A stretch of DNA of 11,040 nucleotides, taken from contig JAKDMK010000043.1 of NCBI GenBank assembly GCA_030452365.1, positions 1-11,040 on the forward strand. Reading direction: 5' to 3'. The stretch is from Nitrococcus sp. (GTDB taxonomy: Bacteria > Pseudomonadota > Gammaproteobacteria > Nitrococcales > Nitrococcaceae). Under the pieces are notes generated by a model. The model ran no database searches. It was not told where the DNA came from and saw only the letters and a program-made list of their open reading frames with translations. Position numbers and translations under genes: made by a program. Below are positions 6,614 through 11,040 of the stretch, piece by piece. How positions within the stretch are numbered: the stretch's first letter is position 1; each line of letters opens with the position of its first letter.

Positions 6614-9320
6614 CGGGTTGGTCTTCCGCAGGGGCTTTCGGCAGATCGAGCACCGGCAGCCGTATGGCAATGGTGGTGCCGCGGCCAGCGGGACCGGGGA
6701 GCGTCTCGATGCTACCGCCGTGCGCCCCGACCATACCATGACAGATGGCGAGCCCGAGTCCACTGCCGCGGCGCCCCGTGTCGCCGCCCTCGCCGGTGAA
6801 AAACATATCGAAGACCCGTGGGCGATCCGTCTCCGGTATCCCCGGACCCTGGTCGGTCACCGTGATCAGCAGCCGGTCGCCTTCGCGACGCCCGGCGATG
6901 CGCACCTCGCCACCCGCCGGCGAGAAGCTGGCGGCGTTCTCGATGACGTTGACCAGCGCCTGCTCGATCAGAGCCGGGTGGACGTAGAGCAGCGGCAGCT
7001 CGTTCGGGATCTCACGAACCACTCGCAGGCCCGCGAGGGCATCTCGCAGGCGCCGCAGCGCGGAGGCCACGATATCGGCCAAGGTTACCCAGTCGCGTGC
7101 AAGCTTGAGAGTGCCGTGGCCGAGCCGGGTCATGTCGAGCAGATTCTCGATGTAGCGGTTGAGCCGCTGACCCTCGCCCAAGATGGCATCCAGCAGCTCA
7201 TGCTTATCGGTACCCGAGAGCTGCTCGCCGAGATCGCGCAGGGTACTCGCCGAGCCCAGCATGGAGGACAACGGCGTGCGCAGGTCATGCGAGACCGAGG
7301 AGAGCAGCGCCGAGCGCAGGCGCTCGGTCTCCTCTGCGACCCGCGCGCGACTCAAGCTCGAGGTCAGCTCGGTGCGGGCCAAGGTGAGCGTGACCTGGTT
7401 TGCAAGGGCGTCCAGCAGCAAGAGCTGCTCGCTGCCCGGGCGGGTCGGCAGCTCGCCGAGCCGGACGCCGAGCACGCCGTAACGGGTCTTCTCGAGCAGC
7501 AAGGGAATGAACCGCCAGCCGACGCTGGCTAACGTCTCGCTGTAGTACCCGCTCGGGCGGCCATGCTCGAACGCCCAATCTGCCGCCGCCCGCTCCTTGT
7601 CATCGAGCGTGACGGCCCCCGGCGCCGCGGCGACGATGCGCAGCGTACCCGGCTCGCCGTTCATCAGCAGGCACGCTGGCACGCGTTCGAAGGAGGCAAT
7701 CGCATCGGCGGCTACACGCCTTACGGCAGTCGGATCGGGGGCCTTGGCAAGCCGCTTGCTGAGCGCTAACAGCGCCTGGCTCTGCTCATTGGTGGCCCGC
7801 AGCGCGCCAACCTGCGCGCGCAGACGACTGGCCAGATTCCCGCCGATGACCGCGACCACCAGGAACAGCAGTACCGTGATCACTTCTCCGGTATTGTAAA
7901 TGGAAAAGCTGAACCGCGGTTCGATGAAGAAGAAATTGAATGCCATTGAGCTCACAACGGCTGCGGCCAGAGCGGGCGGCAAGGACGTGCGCGCAGCGAT
8001 GACCAGCACGCCGGTGAGAAAGACTAGTGACAGGTTTGGCACCGGCAATGGCAGCACGCGCTCCAGTGCCGCACAGACGACGACGCAGAGCGCCACCACG
8101 AGCACCGCGAAGCCGTAATGATGCCAGCGCGAGCGACGCAGTGCCTCGCGCCAGCTTTCCCAGCGTCGGCGCAGCGGCGCCGGGCGGTCCGGCTCGGCGC
8201 CGATGACGGTAATCTCGAAGTCCTTGTTGCGCCGCAGCAGCCGTTGCGTGAGCGTCTGGCGGAACAGTGCCGCCAGCGGCCGCTCGCGGGTGCGGCCGAT
8301 GACGATCGTGGTGACGTTGTGATCGCGAGCGTAGGCGACGATCTCGGCGTCGATATACGGGCCGCGCAGGAGAGCCGTATCGCCGCCGAGCCGCTCGGTG
8401 AGCTGGAATGCCCGCTCCAGGCTTTCCCGCTCGGCCGCGCTGCGAGCCCGCCCGGTATCGACGTAGACGACGGTCCACGGCGCGCGCCACTGATCGGCGA
8501 GCCGCTTGCCGGCGCGTACCACCTGCTCCGAGTTGCGCCGGCCGTCGATGGCGATCACCAGTCGTTCCCGCGCCGGCCACGGGCCGCCCTTGCCGTGGCG
8601 GCGCATCGCCTCGCGCAGATCGGCGTCGACCCGATTGGTTGCAGCGACGAAGGCCATCTCGCGCAGCGCGGTCAGGTTGGACGCATTGAAGAAGCCGTCC
8701 AGCGCTGCGCGCGCCTGTTCGGGCACGTAGACCTTGCCCTGCTTGAGGCGCTCGATGAGCTCCCGCGGCGTGAGATCGATGAGCACCACGTCGCGGGCCT
8801 TCTCCAGCAGATTATCCGGCACCGTCTCGCGCATGCGCGCGCCGCTGATGCGCGCCACGCTGTCGTTCAGGCTCTCCAAGTGCTGGACATTGAGGGTCGT
8901 CCAGACTTCGATACCCTGCTCGATCAGCTCCTCGATGTCGTGGTAGCGACGCGGATGGCGGGTGCCGGGGATGTTGCGGTGGGCCAGCTCATCGACCAGC
9001 ACGATCGCCGGACGGCGCTCAATCACGGCATCCAGGTCGAACTCCGAAAAAGTCCGCGCGCGATAGGGCACGCTTTGCAGGGGAACCCGACCGAGCCCCT
9101 CACAAAGCACCTCGGTCTCCTGCCGGCCATGGCTCTCGATGACGCCGACGACCACATCGCGGCCTTCCTTGTGGGCCTCGCGGGCCGCGAGCAGCATGGC
9201 GTAGGTCTTGCCCACCCCGGGCGCGGCGCCGAGAAAGATCTTGAGCCCGCCGCGCTGCTCGCGCTCCATGTCCGCGAGCAGCGCGTCCGGATTGGGGCGA
9301 TTTTCGTCCTGTGCGGACAT
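6597..9320 (-). CDS. kdpD: Osmosensitive K+ channel sensor histidine kinase KdpD
   Basis: This is the inner-membrane sensor kinase/phosphatase for K+ limitation and turgor. Its 907 aa compare with about 894 in E. coli. Domains in order: an N-terminal KdpD domain (about 20-230) with Walker A GAAPGVGKT (31-39) and Walker B-like VLVDELAH (107-114); a universal-stress-protein-like domain (about 250-375); four membrane segments between about 402 and 498, preceded and followed by arginine-rich stretches; a GAF-like region (about 525-650); a dimerisation helix with the phosphorylated H678 in SVSHDLRTP; and an ATP-binding domain with an N box near NVIENAASFSP (791-801), G1 DQGPGIPE and G2 GSGLGLAI. 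ATG 9320 is preferred because GGGTGA lies 8 bp upstream; an in-frame GTG at 9332 would add four residues. It lies 46 bp after the small PII-like gene. Confidence 0.97.
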   Translation of the reverse strand: MSAQDENRPNPDALLADMEREQRGGLKIFLGAAPGVGKTYAMLLAAREAHKEGRDVVVGVIESHGRQETEVLCEGLGRVPLQSVPYRARTFSEFDLDAVIERRPAIVLVDELAHRNIPGTRHPRRYHDIEELIEQGIEVWTTLNVQHLESLNDSVARISGARMRETVPDNLLEKARDVVLIDLTPRELIERLKQGKVYVPEQARAALDGFFNASNLTALREMAFVAATNRVDADLREAMRRHGKGGPWPARERLVIAIDGRRNSEQVVRAGKRLADQWRAPWTVVYVDTGRARSAAERESLERAFQLTERLGGDTALLRGPYIDAEIVAYARDHNVTTIVIGRTRERPLAALFRQTLTQRLLRRNKDFEITVIGAEPDRPAPLRRRWESWREALRRSRWHHYGFAVLVVALCVVVCAALERVLPLPVPNLSLVFLTGVLVIAARTSLPPALAAAVVSSMAFNFFFIEPRFSFSIYNTGEVITVLLFLVVAVIGGNLASRLRAQVGALRATNEQSQALLALSKRLAKAPDPTAVRRVAADAIASFERVPACLLMNGEPGTLRIVAAAPGAVTLDDKERAAADWAFEHGRPSGYYSETLASVGWRFIPLLLEKTRYGVLGVRLGELPTRPGSEQLLLLDALANQVTLTLARTELTSSLSRARVAEETERLRSALLSSVSHDLRTPLSSMLGSASTLRDLGEQLSGTDKHELLDAILGEGQRLNRYIENLLDMTRLGHGTLKLARDWVTLADIVASALRRLRDALAGLRVVREIPNELPLLYVHPALIEQALVNVIENAASFSPAGGEVRIAGRREGDRLLITVTDQGPGIPETDRPRVFDMFFTGEGGDTGRRGSGLGLAICHGMVGAHGGSIETLPGPAGRGTTIAIRLPVLDLPKAPAEDQPDGDGQ

Positions 9321-9366
9321 TCTTTTTGTCACCCAATGTTTACAGGCCGCGCGGCGACGGCGCTTG

Positions 9367-9615
9367 CTACAGAGGAGACCTCCATGTCAAATCCATGATC
9401 CAGCGCGGCGTTTCATTCACGCAAACGAAGGCTGCCTTGATCCTGCTGTCATGCGTAAGCGCCGCGATCACGGGCTTGAACTGATCGTCGTCACAGACCA
9501 CTTCGAGCCACGCGTGGGTTTCAGGGACGGCGACGCTTTGCATGCCGGTTTCGCAGAAGCGCTCACGCACGGCTTCGGAATCGCAGGGCCGCGCGACAGC
9601 GATGATGATCTTCAT
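9367..9615 (-). CDS. Small PII-like (ferredoxin-fold) protein in the kdpC position
   Basis: This 82-aa protein is of unknown function. Reading its pattern, a beta-alpha-beta-beta-alpha-beta order is likely: MKIIIAVA, EAVRERFCETG, MQSVAVPETHA, WLEVVCDDD, QFKPVIAALTHD, SRIKAAFVCVNE, then a tail with two tryptophans (PRWIMDLTWRSPL). The spacing of the first helix (VRE...G), the short strand ending in VPE, the DDDQ turn and the terminal FV...E strand recall PII/GlnB-type signalling proteins with the T-loop shortened away. This similarity is by eye and not established; other ferredoxin-like families (CutA, ACT) are possible. It sits where kdpC is normally found, between kdpB and kdpD in the same direction, so co-transcription and a role in regulating Kdp or sensing a ligand are plausible. 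The ATG at 9615 has AAGG about 10 bp upstream. That it is a gene is fairly likely; its function is open. Confidence 0.75.
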   Translation of the reverse strand: MKIIIAVARPCDSEAVRERFCETGMQSVAVPETHAWLEVVCDDDQFKPVIAALTHDSRIKAAFVCVNETPRWIMDLTWRSPL

Positions 9616-9686
9616 GGTTCTATACCTTTTTCGTGACAGGTAAACTCGCAACTGGTGCAGCGCGAGAGCGTATTGGCTGTCATCAT
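9612..9686 (-). CDS. Possible 24-codon cysteine-containing leader peptide
   Basis: A short frame begins with two consecutive ATG codons 5 nt after the kdpB stop. It ends in a TGA that overlaps the ATG of the PII-like gene (ATGA, 4 nt), the usual mark of translational coupling. The predicted 24-residue peptide contains RCTSCEFTCHEKG, that is CxxC followed by three residues and another cysteine, with a histidine beside it, which could bind a metal. No Shine-Dalgarno precedes it, so translation would depend on re-initiation after kdpB. It is too short to judge by codon use and could simply be chance in the intergenic gap. Confidence 0.28.
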   Translation of the reverse strand: MMTANTLSRCTSCEFTCHEKGIEP

Positions 9687-9691
9687 GGTAT

Positions 9692-11040
9692 TTAGACCAT
9701 CGTGCTCAGCAAAACGTCGATCAGCTTGATTCCCACGAATGGCACGATTAATCCGCCCACGCCGTAGAGCCACAAGTTGCGGCGCAGCAGCGCAGCAGCG
9801 CCGACCGCTCGATATTTCACGCCTTTCAACGCCAGCGGAATCAGCGCGATGATGATCAGCGCATTGAAGATCACCGCGGACAGGATCGCCGATGACGGGC
9901 TGCTCAAACCCATTATGTTGAGCGCCGCCAATTGCGGGTAGGTAGCGAGAAATAGCGCGGGCAGGATGGCGAAATACTTGGCCACGTCATTGGCGACCGA
10001 GAAGGTCGTTAACGCGCCGCGCGTCATCAGCAACTGCTTGCCGGTCTCGACCACCTCGACCAGCTTGGTCGGGTTGGAATCGAGGTCGACCATGTTGCCG
10101 GCCTCCTTGGCGGCCTGGGTGCCGGCATTCATTGCCACTGCAACATCGGCCTGGGCCAGTGCCGGCGCGTCGTTGGTGCCGTCGCCGGTCATCGCCACCA
10201 GATGCCCTTGCGCTTGATAATCGCGAATCAGCTTCAGCTTGGCCTCGGGTGTCACCTCGGCCTTGTAGTCGTCGACGCCGGCCTCGGCGGCGATGGTCGC
10301 GGCCGTGAGGGGGTTATCGCCGGTGATCATCACGGTCTTGATGCCCATACGCCGCAGCTCGGCGAACCTCTCCTTGATGCCCTCCTTGACGATATCCTTG
10401 AGCTCGACCACGCCCAGCACGCGGGCACCGTCGGCGACCACCAGCGGTGTGCTGCCGCGCCGCGCCACCACACCAACCACGGAGGCGACCTCGCCCGGGA
10501 AGCGGCCGCCCAGATCCTCTACGTGGGCGCGGATGGCACTGGCGGCGCCTTTGCGAAGCTGCCGGAGCGCCGGCTCGCCCGCTTTGGTATCGCTGGTGCC
10601 GGTGGCGGCCAGATCGACCCCGCTCATGCGGGTCTCGGCGGTGAAGGGGACGGCGCTGGCGCCGAGCGTTTCGAGATCCACCACTTGCAGGTGGAACTTT
10701 TCCTTGGCGAAGGCCACGACGCTGCGTCCCTCGGGGGTATCATCGGCCAGGGACGCCAACTGCGCGACTTCGGCAAGCGTCTGCTCGTCGACGCCGGTGG
10801 CGGGAATGAATGCCGTCGCCTCGCGGCTGCCCAGGGTGATGGTGCCGGTCTTGTCCAGCAGCAGCACGTCGACATCACCGGCGGCTTCGACCGCGCGGCC
10901 TGAGGTGGCGATGATGTTGGCCTGCATCATGCGGCTCATGCCGGCCACGCCGACGGCGGACAGCAGGGCCGCGATAGTGGTCGGCATCAGGCAGACCAGC
11001 AACGCCACCAGCACCGTGATACCGATCGCCCCGCCGACGA
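9692..11040 (-). CDS. kdpB: K+-transporting P-type ATPase subunit KdpB (C-terminal part, cut by right edge)
   Basis: This is the catalytic ATPase subunit of the high-affinity KdpFABC K+ pump in the inner membrane. About 449 residues are visible, beginning inside the membrane segment just before [11 protein letters not shown]; some 245-250 N-terminal residues lie beyond 11040. Visible motifs are the phosphorylation site DKTGT (codons near 10840-10855), the nucleotide-domain motif TPEGRS, the ATP-site KGA, the hinge MITGDN and [20 protein letters not shown]. These are followed by the M4-M7 region with [16 protein letters not shown] and a complete C-terminus ending LLSTMV. The match to E. coli KdpB is close throughout, except for a roughly 12-residue insertion before KGA. 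The frame appears intact and functional. The next gene downstream is not kdpC, which is unusual. Confidence 0.97.
   Translation of the reverse strand, partial: VGGAIGITVLVALLVCLMPTTIAALLSAVGVAGMSRMMQANIIATSGRAVEAAGDVDVLLLDKTGTITLGSREATAFIPATGVDEQTLAEVAQLASLADDTPEGRSVVAFAKEKFHLQVVDLETLGASAVPFTAETRMSGVDLAATGTSDTKAGEPALRQLRKGAASAIRAHVEDLGGRFPGEVASVVGVVARRGSTPLVVADGARVLGVVELKDIVKEGIKERFAELRRMGIKTVMITGDNPLTAATIAAEAGVDDYKAEVTPEAKLKLIRDYQAQGHLVAMTGDGTNDAPALAQADVAVAMNAGTQAAKEAGNMVDLDSNPTKLVEVVETGKQLLMTRGALTTFSVANDVAKYFAILPALFLATYPQLAALNIMGLSSPSSAILSAVIFNALIIIALIPLALKGVKYRAVGAAALLRRNLWLYGVGGLIVPFVGIKLIDVLLSTMV

Noticed and set aside
6614..6763. Upstream extension of kdpE to 6763
   Set aside because: The extra 50 residues lie wholly inside kdpD, and the receiver domain begins normally just after the ATG at 6613.
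8118..9398. Long plus-strand frame of 426 codons opposite kdpD
   Set aside because: It is antisense to kdpD, whose domains are clear, and its translation shows no recognisable family. It is a typical shadow frame in GC-rich DNA.
9616..9651. TTG start at 9651 for the PII-like gene
   Set aside because: It adds 12 basic residues ahead of the natural first strand. The ATG at 9615 matches the expected fold start and has an AAGG upstream.

Overview
The window is a GC-rich bacterial chromosome segment in which every convincing gene lies on the minus strand. Transcription therefore runs from the right edge (11040) to the left edge (1). The protein families (Kdp, Kup, RecQ, a Phd/VapC toxin-antitoxin pair, an SLC13 permease with RCK_C domains) and their closeness to E. 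coli homologues point to a proteobacterium, probably gamma or beta. The species cannot be fixed from this sequence alone.

The right two thirds (about 1951-11040) is a potassium-handling block. In transcription order it holds: the C-terminal part of kdpB (the P-type ATPase subunit of the KdpFABC pump, running off the right edge); a possible 24-codon cysteine-containing peptide; an 82-aa ferredoxin-fold, PII-like small protein of unknown function; kdpD (sensor kinase); kdpE (response regulator, overlapping kdpD by 17 nt); an SLC13/DASS-type permease with two RCK_C (TrkA-C) domains; and kup, a constitutive-type K+ uptake permease. The unusual point is that kdpC, which normally sits directly between kdpB and kdpD, is not there. 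The small PII-like gene occupies its place.

Downstream comes a type II toxin-antitoxin pair, a Phd/YefM antitoxin followed 2 bp later by a PIN-domain (VapC) toxin. It has a good promoter whose -10 and spacer are covered by an inverted repeat. The toxin's last codons and stop lie inside a palindromic repeat of the GGGTTAGC...GCGTAACCC type, so the repeat appears to have landed on the gene's 3' end.

The left edge holds the N-terminal 345 residues of a RecQ DNA helicase; its C-terminal domains lie outside the window.

Functionally, KdpD/KdpE would sense K+ limitation or turgor and activate the kdp operon, while Kup gives bulk K+ uptake. The SLC13-RCK permease between them has its own likely promoter and may link anion or carboxylate transport to the same ionic homeostasis; that link is inferred from position only. 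No phage, transposase, CRISPR, tRNA or rRNA was seen.
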